Shown: piece after piece, positions 42,409 to 50,140 of the stretch
Layout: each line of letters begins with the position of its first letter
Numbering within the stretch: position 1 is the stretch's first letter
Origin: Synergistaceae bacterium
Lineage (GTDB): Bacteria; Synergistota; Synergistia; Synergistales; Aminobacteriaceae
Assembly (NCBI GenBank): GCA_012521675.1
Contig: JAAYLU010000025.1
Coordinates: 1-50,140, forward strand
Direction of reading: 5' to 3'
DNA: 50,140 nt
Notes under the pieces: model-generated
Seen by the model: only the letters and a program-made list of their open reading frames with translations
Told to the model about the DNA's origin: nothing
Database searches by the model: none
Program-made: the position numbers and the translations under genes

Positions 42409-43085
42409 CTTGACGAGGCTCTCCTCTTGCTCTCCAATACTATTGAGGCGAGAGCGTCGACCGCCTCGATTATCGTCAGTCCATCCGTGTCGAGTACGAC
42501 GGCCCCCTCGGCCTTGCGGAGGGGAGCGACCGAGCGCTCGCTGTCAATCCTGTCTCGCGACCTTATGGAATCCAGCACCTCTTCGTAGGACGCCGACTCC
42601 CCTCGCTCGGTCAGTTCGAGCTGCCGACGCTTGGCGCGCACCTCGTCGGAGGCGGTGAGAAAGACCTTCACATCCGCATCGGGGAAGACCACTGTTCCCA
42701 TGTCTCGCCCGTCGGCTACCAGCTCGCCCCTCTCGCCCTGCTCTCGTTGGATCGAAAGAAGCCGCCTCCGCAGGGACGGAAGGGAGGCGTAGGATGAGAC
42801 GATGGAGTCGACCAGCGGCGTACGAATCAGTTCGCGGACGTCCTCTCCGTTCACCAGGAGCGAGTCCTGCTCAACTGTCAGAGATATCTCCCCGAGGGCC
42901 TTCTCCATCTCCCCTCCCTCTTCCGGAGGGATGTTTTTAGAGTGCAGATGGTAGGCGAGGGCCCTGTACAGGGCCCCGGTATCCAGATAGCGCATGCCAA
43001 GCTTTTTCGCGACGTTTTTCGCAAGTGTGCTCTTGCCCGCCCCGGCAGGCCCGTCGATCGCCACCACGAAAGAGCCTTTGCTCAT
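42405..43085 (-). CDS. cmk: Cytidylate kinase
   Basis: Phosphorylates CMP and dCMP. The 226-residue protein has the P-loop GPAGAGKSTLAK, LDTGALYRALA and VADGRDMGTVVFPDADVKVFLTASDEVRAKRR, then the SRDRIDSERSVAPL tail. Its stop overlaps the plsC start by four bases. Confidence 0.95.
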   Translation of the reverse strand: MSKGSFVVAIDGPAGAGKSTLAKNVAKKLGMRYLDTGALYRALAYHLHSKNIPPEEGGEMEKALGEISLTVEQDSLLVNGEDVRELIRTPLVDSIVSSYASLPSLRRRLLSIQREQGERGELVADGRDMGTVVFPDADVKVFLTASDEVRAKRRQLELTERGESASYEEVLDSIRSRDRIDSERSVAPLRKAEGAVVLDTDGLTIIEAVDALASIVLESKRRASSR

Positions 43086-43972
43086 CTAAAGGCTTCCTCC
43101 ATCTCGGAGAGCTCCTCCTCCGCCTGGGCGACGAAGTCGACAAGGTCTGACATAAGCGTCTCGTAGTCCTCTATGCCGAGGCGCTCCAAGCTCTCGGGAA
43201 AGAGGTAGCTCTGCAGTCCGTCCGCCCCTATGCCCACGCCCAGCATCAGGCAGAGGGAGTTCGCCAGGTGCACTACGTCGACCAGGTCCTGGTATTCCGG
43301 CTCGTCCAGGTCGTTAGGAGCATGATGATAGGCGACGGCGTACTTGAAGGCCTCCGGAAGGCCCCACTTCTCCACCAGCATCGAGCCCACGAGGGCGTGG
43401 TCAAACCCCAGCACCTGCACCTCCGCCTCAAGGAAGGGCATCTGCTGCTCCTCTACCATCTTGGTTATGATCCCGTAGCCGAATCGCACGTAGTCGTTGA
43501 GGACGACCTTGCCCACGTCGTGCAGCAGGCCGCCCACGTACGCCTCCTCGGGCAGGCTTCTCCTGGTCAGCTGCGAGATGTACCTCGCCGAGTACGCCAC
43601 GGACAGGGAGTGACGCCACAGGACTCCCCGGTCGAGGGCATAGCCTGCGAGCGGCTTGTCCATGACCGAGTAGACCGAGGCGGCGAGGACGATGCTGCTG
43701 ATATTCTTGTATCCAAGGAGTGCTATAGCCTCCGTGATGCTGGAGATATCGCGTGAGATCCCGTAGGCCGCGGAGTTGGCAAGCTTCAACGTACGTATGA
43801 CCAGCCCCTCGTCCCTGGAGAGACTCGCCGCCACGTCCTGGGCGCTGCTGTCCGGATCGTTCAGCTTGCGCATGGTCTCCACGACGAACTGCGGAAACGA
43901 CCTTATCTCCTTTATCTTGCCGAGGATGCGGTTTTTGATCAGCTCTCGTGTACGTTCGTCAATTCCTTCCAT
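43082..43972 (-). CDS. HDOD domain signalling protein
   Basis: A 296-residue protein with no transmembrane segment. The HDOD fold is clear: FPQFVVETMRKLNDPDSSAQDVAASLSRDEGLVIRTLKLANSA, AIALLGYKNISSIVLAASV, EAYVGGLLHDVGKVVL and GFDHALVGSMLVEKWGLPEAFKYAVAYHH. It retains an HD pair (LLHDVGK), so phosphohydrolase activity is possible although HDOD proteins are usually inactive. Its partner is unknown. It overlaps cmk by four bases and follows rluB by 20. Confidence 0.88.
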   Translation of the reverse strand: MEGIDERTRELIKNRILGKIKEIRSFPQFVVETMRKLNDPDSSAQDVAASLSRDEGLVIRTLKLANSAAYGISRDISSITEAIALLGYKNISSIVLAASVYSVMDKPLAGYALDRGVLWRHSLSVAYSARYISQLTRRSLPEEAYVGGLLHDVGKVVLNDYVRFGYGIITKMVEEQQMPFLEAEVQVLGFDHALVGSMLVEKWGLPEAFKYAVAYHHAPNDLDEPEYQDLVDVVHLANSLCLMLGVGIGADGLQSYLFPESLERLGIEDYETLMSDLVDFVAQAEEELSEMEEAFR

Positions 43973-43992
43973 CTTCCGTCCTCCTCCGTGCC

Positions 43993-44721
43993 TCAGACAA
44001 ATCCACCGTTACGGATGGCGCGCCAAAGCGCCCCGCGAGACATCTCTACGAATCGGCCAGGTTGCAGATCCCTCAACACCATTTTACCAATTCTTCTGCG
44101 AATCAGCACGTCCACATCGCAACCAATTTCGGCCACCATTCGACGGACCTCTCGCTTCAACCCCTCGGCCAGGACTATCGAGAGCCATCTCCCCCGGGGC
44201 TCCCTGTCGAGCAGAAGGGCGTTGACCGGTCTGACAAGACGTCCGTCCAGCACCGTCCCGGACATGAACCTGCGAACCTCCTTGCGGGTTATGTCGCGAT
44301 CGACCCGCACCTCGTACTCGCGCAGTATTCGTTTGGACGGATGCATCACATCGTGCGCGAACAGCCCGTCGTTGGTGAGGATCAAGAGCCCTTGGCTGTC
44401 CCTGTCCAGCCTTCCCACCGGGAAGAGCCGCACCTCTTCGAACTCCTGCGGCAATATGCTCAGAACCGTCGGGCTCCACTCGTCGCTGACGGCGCAAACG
44501 ACCCCCGGGGGTTTGTTGACGACCAAGTACCGGCTCTCCTGCTCGGAGACCGTTCTGTCGTCGACCCTGACCTCCATCCCCGGCATGACGCGGTATCCCG
44601 GCAGGATGACCACCTTTCCGTCGATTCGAACACGGCCTTCCTTGATAAGCTCCTCCACCTTGCGCCGAGACCCGAGGCCGCACGAGGCCAGGAAGCGGTT
44701 CAGTCGGACTCCGTCAGCCAT
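43993..44721 (-). CDS. rluB: 23S rRNA pseudouridine synthase (RluB/RsuA family)
   Basis: The 242-residue protein (ATG 44721) has an S4 domain (VRLNRFLASCGLGSRRKVEELI), the NKPPGVVCAVSD motif and the catalytic GRLDRDSQGLLILTNDG (Asp106). It overlaps the scpB end by 22 bases, the usual scpA-scpB-rluB set. RluB versus another RsuA-family target is chosen by context. Confidence 0.93.
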   Translation of the reverse strand: MADGVRLNRFLASCGLGSRRKVEELIKEGRVRIDGKVVILPGYRVMPGMEVRVDDRTVSEQESRYLVVNKPPGVVCAVSDEWSPTVLSILPQEFEEVRLFPVGRLDRDSQGLLILTNDGLFAHDVMHPSKRILREYEVRVDRDITRKEVRRFMSGTVLDGRLVRPVNALLLDREPRGRWLSIVLAEGLKREVRRMVAEIGCDVDVLIRRRIGKMVLRDLQPGRFVEMSRGALWRAIRNGGFV

Positions 44722-45302
44722 GTGGCCCCCGAAGAATGCGGCGCTTCGCGCGGCACCAGCTCGTCCAGTTCCTCCAGCGTCGGCAGCTCGGATATGGACG
44801 AAAGACCGAACGTCTCGAGGAACCTCTCGGTCGTCCTGTAAAGCAGCGGAGAGCCGGTTCCTCTCCTCCTCCCCGCGATCCGGATCATACCATGGGCCAG
44901 GAGGGTCTCGATCACCCTCTCGCACCGGACGCCCCGGATATCTTCGACCTCTCCGCGGGTCACAGGTTGATTATAAGCTATCACCGCCAGAGTCTCCACC
45001 GCCGCCTTGCTCAAGCGTATTTTTTGTATCGTCGCCGTATCCCTGAAAGAGCCTACTATCTCCGCGACATCCTCCGATGACGCCATCCGCCATCCGCCGG
45101 ACACCTTAAGGATCGTGATTCCGTGCCCGTGACGCAGCAGCAGGTCGCGAAGTTCGTCGATTTCACGCCTGATCCGCGCCGGGGAAACCGACAACAGCTC
45201 GGAAAGAGCATCAGTCGAGACTGGCGCGGACGACACGAAAAGCACCGCCTCTATACCCTTTGCAACTGTCGAAAGAGAATCAGATCCCGACGACGACGAC
45301 AT
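44700..45302 (-). CDS. scpB: Segregation and condensation protein B
   Basis: A kleisin-interacting subunit of the SMC-ScpAB condensin. The 200-residue protein has two winged-helix domains: IEAVLFVSSAPVSTDALSELL near residue 17, and LSKAAVETLAVIAYNQPVTRGEVEDIRGV, the family hallmark. It overlaps scpA by 23 bases. Confidence 0.94.
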   Translation of the reverse strand: MSSSSGSDSLSTVAKGIEAVLFVSSAPVSTDALSELLSVSPARIRREIDELRDLLLRHGHGITILKVSGGWRMASSEDVAEIVGSFRDTATIQKIRLSKAAVETLAVIAYNQPVTRGEVEDIRGVRCERVIETLLAHGMIRIAGRRRGTGSPLLYRTTERFLETFGLSSISELPTLEELDELVPREAPHSSGATWLTESD

Positions 45303-46050
45303 CGCCGAACAAGTCCCTCTGAGTCATCCTGATGCGCCCGACCCTGCTCATCTCCAGGAGAGCGATGAGGGTCAGCACAAGGTTCTGTATCGACATGTTC
45401 TCGCCCAAGATGGACGACAGACTCGAATGGCCGTGGTCCGCAAGCTTCGACATGATATCGGACATTTTTATATCGACCTGCTCCTCTTTGGGCAAAGAGG
45501 TCGGCACACCATCCCATTCATCAAGATCAAGTTCCACAAGGGCCGCCGGTGAACGAGCGGCTCTCGCGGCATCCTCCAGGCTCCACCAGAGCCTGCAGAG
45601 GGCGTACAGATCTCCAAGGTATTGGGCATTATCCTCTCCCTCGTCCGGATTCTCCCTTAAAAAAACTCTGTCCCTGCTCTCCTTCATCCCTGCAAGTTCC
45701 ACAGCCGCCATCCTGTACGGGCGATACCTGGACAGCCTCTCGAGCACATCCTCCGCGGAGGGGTCCTCCGGGACCGCGACCTCCTCGGCGGCCTCGCGAC
45801 CGGGCATCAGGAAGCGAATCTTGTTCAACACCAAGGTCGCGGCCATGAGCATGAAGTCGAATACGACCGAGAGGGAGACCTTGCCGGTGTTTGCGAGGTA
45901 GCCCCCGTAGATGAGCACCACCTGCCTCACGGAGATTTGCGAGGCCTCGAGCTCCCTGCTCTCCACCAGCCAGCAGAGGGCGTCGAAAGGGCCGGAGAAG
46001 CCCTCCACCTCCGCCTCGAACTCGGCCAGCTCGCCCATCCGTTCGTCCAA
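45280..46050 (-). CDS. scpA: Segregation and condensation protein A
   Basis: The kleisin subunit bridging SMC heads. The 256-residue protein shows FSGPFDALCWLVESRELEASQISV (N-terminal helix bundle) and LVLNKIRFLMPGRE. The usual start FEGPLDLLL is present as FSGPFDALC. A C-terminal winged helix follows (FLVLIALLEMSRVG-like region). It follows trpS by two bases. Confidence 0.92.
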   Translation of the reverse strand: MDERMGELAEFEAEVEGFSGPFDALCWLVESRELEASQISVRQVVLIYGGYLANTGKVSLSVVFDFMLMAATLVLNKIRFLMPGREAAEEVAVPEDPSAEDVLERLSRYRPYRMAAVELAGMKESRDRVFLRENPDEGEDNAQYLGDLYALCRLWWSLEDAARAARSPAALVELDLDEWDGVPTSLPKEEQVDIKMSDIMSKLADHGHSSLSSILGENMSIQNLVLTLIALLEMSRVGRIRMTQRDLFGDVVVVGI

Positions 46051-46052
46051 CT

Positions 46053-47054
46053 CTATCCTCTTCTGTAAAGGCCTATTGCGGCCACGACCTCCTCCATGGT
46101 CCTCGCGGCCGTCTCCTCCGCCCTCTTCGCCCCTTCGGAGAGTATATCAAGGAGCAGTTCAGGTTTGCTCTCGAACCGGGCGCGCCTCTCCCTTATCGGC
46201 CCCATCACCCTCTCGACGTGCGCCAGGAGCTTCCTCTTGCAGTCCACACACCCTATGCCCGCCGTCCGGCAGCCTTTGGCGATCTCGGCCTTCTCCTCCT
46301 CGTCGTTGTTGAAGACCTTGTGGATGTCCCAGACCGGGCATTTTTCAGGCTCCCCCGGATCGACTAGCCTCTCCCTCGCGGGGTCGGTGATCATGGTGCG
46401 CAATTTCTCCCAGATTGCCTCGGGAGGGTCGGAGATGTATATGGAGTTGTCCAGGGACTTGCTCATCTTTCGCCCGTCCGTCCCGGGCACCTTGGGAGTC
46501 GGGGTGAGCATTATCTGCGGCTCCGGAAGAATCGCCCCGTAGAAGGAGTTGAACCTCCTGGCCATCTCCCTCGTCAGCTCGAGGTGGGCGCTCTGGTCCT
46601 CCCCGACGGGGACCACTTCGGCCTTGTAGAGGAGTATGTCCCCCGCCATCAGCACCGGGTAGCCGAGGAAGGCGTAGGTGCTCAGGTCCTTGTTCTGAAG
46701 GTTGAGGATCTGCTCCTTGTAGGTGGGGCACCTGTACAGCCAGCCCAGCGGAGCGACCATCGAGAGGGCCAGGTGAAGCTCCGCGTGCTGGGGCACGTGC
46801 GACTGGACGAAGATCGTGCACTTCTCGTGGTCAAGGCCGGCGCCGAGCCAGTCCAGCAGGACCTCCCTGCAGTTGTCCGCCATCGCGGAGGTATCCGCGT
46901 AATCGGACATTAGAGCGTGCCAGTCGACTATGCAGTAAAAGCAGTTGTAATCGTCCTGAAGTTTTATCCAGTTGGTCAAAGCCCCTGCAAGATGCCCCAG
47001 GTGGAGCTTCCCCGTGGGCCTCATTCCGCTGAAGACTCGTTTTTTATTGGTCAA
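46053..47054 (-). CDS. trpS: Tryptophanyl-tRNA synthetase
   Basis: A class I synthetase. The 333-residue protein has the HIGH-equivalent LHLGHLAGAL, GRKMSKSLDNS (KMSKS), a dimer region with VPVGEDQSAHLELTREMARRFN, and the C-terminal helical domain. Length is typical. It lies between the Nif3-like gene and scpA. Confidence 0.95.
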   Translation of the reverse strand: MTNKKRVFSGMRPTGKLHLGHLAGALTNWIKLQDDYNCFYCIVDWHALMSDYADTSAMADNCREVLLDWLGAGLDHEKCTIFVQSHVPQHAELHLALSMVAPLGWLYRCPTYKEQILNLQNKDLSTYAFLGYPVLMAGDILLYKAEVVPVGEDQSAHLELTREMARRFNSFYGAILPEPQIMLTPTPKVPGTDGRKMSKSLDNSIYISDPPEAIWEKLRTMITDPARERLVDPGEPEKCPVWDIHKVFNNDEEEKAEIAKGCRTAGIGCVDCKRKLLAHVERVMGPIRERRARFESKPELLLDILSEGAKRAEETAARTMEEVVAAIGLYRRG

Positions 47055-47099
47055 TCCAAATCACCCCATATGAAAGGATAGCTTCTCCCCGAACACAGA

Positions 47100-47888
47100 C
47101 TATATCATAGAAAACGCGCGCTCGGGCGCGTCCAGCAACACCGCCTCGATACCGGATGAGCGCGAGACGACATGGGCCAGCTCCTTCATGGAGAAGTTCT
47201 CCATCTCTCCGTGGTCGGCCAGGAGGAGTCCCATGCCGGCGTCAAGGGCGTCGAGCCTGTCATGGTACTTCATGTCGGCGGTGAAGTACATGTTCGCCCC
47301 GGAAGCCCTTGCAGAGCTCCATAGCGAGCCTCCCGAGCCGCCGCACAGGGCCAGCAGGCCTTGAGTTCCGGCCGGCTTCCCGTGGACCTCCAGCCGGGAC
47401 AACCCAAGAGCTCTCTTGATCGACAGCCCCAGATCGTCCATCGGTGCGTCCTGCGGCAACTCGCCTATGGCGCCGATGCCCCACGAGCCGGAGGTATCCG
47501 TCGACGGGATGAGGGGCCGCACTTCTCTCAGATCCAGGGCTTCCGCTATGACTGCGTTCACACCACGCGGGGATACGTCCCAGTTGGTGTGGAGGGCGAA
47601 GAGAGAGAGGCGACGCCTTATGGCGAATGCTATCCTGGCGCCTGCACCCTCCGAACAGTCCAAGCGCTTTATCGGGCTCAAGAGCAGGGGATGATGAGTG
47701 ACCAGTACCGAGCAGCCGGCATCCACGGCCGACCGCATGGCCTCGAGGGAGGGGTCCAGGGCTACTGCCACTCCCGTTACCCGGTCATCCGCGTCCCCGA
47801 GGAGGAGACCGACGTTATCCCAATCCTCGGCCCAAGAATAAGGAACCGCATCGTTCAGAATGCGGTCGAGATCAGCTACCTTCAGCAC
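47100..47888 (-). CDS. Nif3-like dinuclear metal centre protein
   Basis: The 262-residue protein belongs to the YqfO/YbgI/Nif3 family: WAEDWDNVGLLLGD near the start, VLVTHHPLLLSPIKRL metal ligands, the LYALHTNWD-like LFALHTNWDVSPRGVNAVIAEALDL, GGSGGSL and YFTADMKYHDRLDALDAGMGLLLADHGEME. It forms a hexameric ring binding two metals. Its function is debated; it has been called GTP cyclohydrolase 1 type 2, which the sequence cannot settle. Confidence 0.9.
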   Translation of the reverse strand: MLKVADLDRILNDAVPYSWAEDWDNVGLLLGDADDRVTGVAVALDPSLEAMRSAVDAGCSVLVTHHPLLLSPIKRLDCSEGAGARIAFAIRRRLSLFALHTNWDVSPRGVNAVIAEALDLREVRPLIPSTDTSGSWGIGAIGELPQDAPMDDLGLSIKRALGLSRLEVHGKPAGTQGLLALCGGSGGSLWSSARASGANMYFTADMKYHDRLDALDAGMGLLLADHGEMENFSMKELAHVVSRSSGIEAVLLDAPERAFSMI

Positions 47889-47911
47889 AATTCTCTCCTA
47901 TTGACCGAGCT

Positions 47912-48889
47912 TTAATCAAAGACCTCGGGATTCACGAGGTCTGCCGGGCGTCGTCCGTCGAGGGCGGCGAGCAGGTTTTCCGCGGCCTTCCGCGCCATGG
48001 CCTCCCTGGTCCTCACAGTGGCGCTTCCCAGGTGAGGAAGGGTCGTGACGTTCTTCAAGGTCAGAAGGGGTTCATCAAGAGGAACCGGCTCCACGTCGAA
48101 GACGTCCAGCCCGGCACCTGCGATCCACCCCTCGGAGCAGGCCTTGAAAAGCGCCCCCTGGTCCACCACGGGACCTCGCGAGGTGTTTATCACGAAGGCG
48201 GTCTTCTTCATCGCGCGGAGCGCCCTCTCGTCGATCAGCCCCCTGGTCTCGTCGCTGAGCGGGCAGTGCAGCGAGATGAAGTCGCTCTCCGCCAGAAGCT
48301 CCTCGAAGGATACCCTTCTTGCACCGAGCTCTCGCTCCGCTTCCTCCCTCGAGGAGCGGTTCACGTACAGGATCTTCATTCCGAAGCCCCTGCCCCTACG
48401 GGCGACCGCCTGGCCGATCTTCCCCATCCCGACTATGCCCAGCGTTGCGCCCGAGACATCTGCGCCGAGCAGGAGATCGGGCTTCCAGGTGACCCAGTCG
48501 CCCGAGCGCAAGAACTCGTTGGCCTCTACCACCCTGCGGGCACTGGCCAGGAGAAGAGTGAAGGCGATATCTGCGGTGGCGTCCGTGAGCACGTCGGGAG
48601 TGTTCGTAACGATGATCTTTCGCTCCGTGGCGGCGGGGACGTCGATATTGTCGAAACCTACGGCGTAGTTGCTGACGACCCTGAGCCGGGGGCAGGCGGT
48701 TAACAGCTCCTCGTCGATTCGATCCGACAGGGTGGCCAGAAGCCCCTCCGCGTCGGCGCTCTTCTCCATGAGGACAGCTCTGTCGACTGGCCCGTCACCC
48801 TCCCAGACCTCGTAGTCCACCCGGCCTGCAAGCAGGCTCATGCCCGTCTCTTGGACCCTGCGGGCTACATATACCTTAGGAAGAGACAT
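47912..48889 (-). CDS. D-2-hydroxyacid dehydrogenase (glyoxylate/hydroxypyruvate reductase-like)
   Basis: An NAD(P)-dependent D-2-hydroxyacid dehydrogenase of 325 residues. Motifs: SNYAVGFDNIDVPAATERKIIVTNTPDVLTDATADIAFTLLLA, the Rossmann GIVGMGKIGQAVARRGRGFGMKI, NTSRGPVVDQGALF (catalytic Arg), AGLDVFDVEPVPLDEPLL (Glu), and TLPHLGSAT (His). Best match is to glyoxylate/hydroxypyruvate reductases (gyaR, ghrB); the exact substrate is open. Confidence 0.85.
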   Translation of the reverse strand: MSLPKVYVARRVQETGMSLLAGRVDYEVWEGDGPVDRAVLMEKSADAEGLLATLSDRIDEELLTACPRLRVVSNYAVGFDNIDVPAATERKIIVTNTPDVLTDATADIAFTLLLASARRVVEANEFLRSGDWVTWKPDLLLGADVSGATLGIVGMGKIGQAVARRGRGFGMKILYVNRSSREEAERELGARRVSFEELLAESDFISLHCPLSDETRGLIDERALRAMKKTAFVINTSRGPVVDQGALFKACSEGWIAGAGLDVFDVEPVPLDEPLLTLKNVTTLPHLGSATVRTREAMARKAAENLLAALDGRRPADLVNPEVFD

Positions 48890-48925
48890 AGACGCACCCC
48901 CTGTCTATTCTAAGGACAATGGCGG

Positions 48926-49483
48926 TCACTCCTCCATTATCTCCTTCTCCTTGCCCTTCAGGACCTCGTCTACCATCTTGATCAACTCGTCCGTTATATC
49001 CTGCACTTCCTTGCTCAATCTCTTCAGGTCGTCCTCGCTTATCTCGGAGTCCTTCTCCATTTTCTTCAGGACGTCGTTGGAGTCCCTGCGGATGTTCCTT
49101 ATCGCCACCCGTCCCTCCTCGGCATACTTCCCGACGAGCTTCGTCAGCTCCACCCGCCTATCCCTGGTGAGCTCCGGAAGGTTGACCCGAATGATCTCGC
49201 CGTCGCTCTGGGGAGTAACCCCCAGGGAGGAGGCCAGGATGGCCTTTTCTATGAGTTTGAGGGCGCTTCGGTCGAAGGGGGCGATGGCTATCTGTCTCCC
49301 CTCCGGAACCGTGATCGTGGCGACCTGCTTGACGGGCGTCGGTGCACCGTAGTAGTCGACCTTGATGTCACTGACCAGCCCCGGATGGGCTCGCCCTGTC
49401 CTGATCGCAAGAAACTCGTTCTTCAGATGATCGACGACCTTCTCCATTTTCCCTTTCATTTCTTTAAGCTCTGATTTTGGCAT
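48926..49483 (-). CDS. frr: Ribosome recycling factor
   Basis: Splits post-termination ribosomes with EF-G. The ATG at 49483 gives 185 residues, the family length; the frame runs upstream to 49657 inside pyrH. FLAIRTGRAHPGLVSDIKVDYYGAPTPVKQVATI, LPELTRDRRVELTKLVGKYAEEGRVAIRNIRRDSND and the C-terminal VDEVLKGKEKEIMEE are classic. It follows pyrH as in most bacteria. Confidence 0.96.
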   Translation of the reverse strand: MPKSELKEMKGKMEKVVDHLKNEFLAIRTGRAHPGLVSDIKVDYYGAPTPVKQVATITVPEGRQIAIAPFDRSALKLIEKAILASSLGVTPQSDGEIIRVNLPELTRDRRVELTKLVGKYAEEGRVAIRNIRRDSNDVLKKMEKDSEISEDDLKRLSKEVQDITDELIKMVDEVLKGKEKEIMEE

Positions 49484-49530
49484 GCCGGGTTTCCTCCTTC
49501 GTAACAGATTCCCCCGGACGGGGGCATATT

Positions 49531-50140
49531 TCAGACTTCCTGCGCATCCTGTCCGGACACGACCGTGCCTATGTCCTTGTCCGATATCAGGAACTCCTTC
49601 AAGTTCCCCTTTTGAAGTATGTTCATCACGACGATGGGGATGCTGTTCTCCATGCATAGAGAGAACGCAGCCGCGTCCATGACCTCGATCCTCCGCCGGA
49701 GAGCCTCCATGTACGTGAGCCTGTGCAGCAGGACGGCCTCGGGATGCTTGTTTGGGTCCGCACTATATATACCATCTACCTTCGTAGCTTTCAACAGACA
49801 GTCGGCCTCCATCTCCGCAGCACGGAGAGCGGCCGCCGTATCAGTTGAAAAATAGGGAGACCCGGTGCCCGCCGCGAAGATGACGATCCTGTCCTTCTCG
49901 AGGTGTCGCAGGGCCCTTCGGCGTATGTAAGGCTCGGCCATCTGGCGCATCTCTATCGCGGTCTGAACCCTCGTGGGAATTCCGTACTTTTCCAGGACGT
50001 CCTGGAGGCAGAGGGCGTTCATCACGGTGGCCAACATGCCCATATAGTCCGCCTGGGAGCGCTCGACGCCCAAGGCCTCGAGCTCCCTTCCCCTCAGCAT
50101 GTTCCCGCCGCCGACGACCATTGCGACCTGCACCCCTGCC
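49531..50140 (-). CDS. pyrH: UMP kinase, N-terminus outside window
   Basis: The C-terminal part of PyrH, an aspartokinase-fold kinase for UMP. The visible part starts near [16 protein letters not shown] and includes [44 protein letters not shown] and [21 protein letters not shown]. About 50 residues, including the first lysine-containing loop, lie past the right edge. Pairing with frr is typical. Confidence 0.95.
   Translation of the reverse strand, partial: AGVQVAMVVGGGNMLRGRELEALGVERSQADYMGMLATVMNALCLQDVLEKYGIPTRVQTAIEMRQMAEPYIRRRALRHLEKDRIVIFAAGTGSPYFSTDTAAALRAAEMEADCLLKATKVDGIYSADPNKHPEAVLLHRLTYMEALRRRIEVMDAAAFSLCMENSIPIVVMNILQKGNLKEFLISDKDIGTVVSGQDAQEV

Noticed and set aside
1-50140. 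Mobile elements, CRISPR arrays or rRNA genes
   Set aside because: No transposase, integrase, direct-repeat array, or rRNA segment was seen by reading through the window.

Overview
This 50-kb window is a compact, GC-rich chromosomal segment made almost entirely of housekeeping genes. It holds about 57 protein genes and one tRNA. Most lie on the minus strand in operons with 4-base or slightly longer overlaps. I see no phage, insertion sequence, CRISPR array or integron. The gene set suggests a strictly anaerobic, amino-acid-fermenting bacterium, most likely of the phylum Synergistota. The pointers are a single-chain pyruvate:ferredoxin oxidoreductase, acetate kinase, a HypF hydrogenase maturation factor, FabK and FapR lipid genes of Firmicutes type, a DUF4416 protein, a secreted S55-family protein and a selenocysteine-containing SelD. 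A high-GC clostridial relative is the main alternative. The phylum call is inference; no 16S gene is present.

Layout. 1-3040: N-terminus of an unknown gene, cobO, and divergent hypF. 3052-6403: glpX, a DUF4416 gene, an unrecognised gene, and ftsY. 6432-11596: ricT (with an unusual basic tail), holB, yaaR, tmk and an S55 peptidase-like secreted protein. 11622-14908: prfB with its programmed +1 frameshift, then divergent birA and selD, whose UGA codon is followed by a SECIS-like hairpin. 14935-23464: a degenerate metal-binding SBP-like protein, rnc, and the fatty-acid operon fapR-plsX-fabH-fabK-fabD-fabG-acpP-fabF, read from a promoter overlapped by a FapR-like operator. 23586-28952: rpmF, yceD, ackA, divergent tmcAL, coaD, rsmD and trmB. 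28953-33026: a structured leader, the 1185-residue pyruvate:ferredoxin oxidoreductase and tRNA-Pro(GGG). 33076-38928: rsmA, hup, der, a PriA-like protein without recognisable ATPase motifs, coaBC and rpoZ. 38925-50140: gmk, remA, yicC, hflX, plsC, cmk, an HDOD gene, rluB, scpB, scpA, trpS, a Nif3-family gene, a D-2-hydroxyacid dehydrogenase, frr and the truncated pyrH.

Functional logic. Pyruvate oxidation gives acetyl-CoA and reduced ferredoxin. Acetate kinase (phosphotransacetylase is not in the window) and the FAS-II/PlsX/PlsC genes use the acetyl and acyl units. CoaBC and CoaD supply CoA, and BirA would biotinylate acetyl-CoA carboxylase. Translation is heavily represented: prfB, frr, trpS, rsmA, rsmD, trmB, tmcAL, rluB, hflX, rpmF, yceD, tRNA-Pro.

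Several gene starts differ from the longest ORF: GTG in ftsY and hup, TTG in birA and trmB, a frameshift in prfB, a Sec codon in selD. In fapR and tmcAL the best-placed start appears to be an isoleucine codon, or there is a frameshift. I found no wholly new gene system. The most rewarding items are the recoding events, the fapR/tmcAL starts, the degenerate PriA and SBP proteins, the structured leader of rnc, and a possible small RNA upstream of the PFOR gene.
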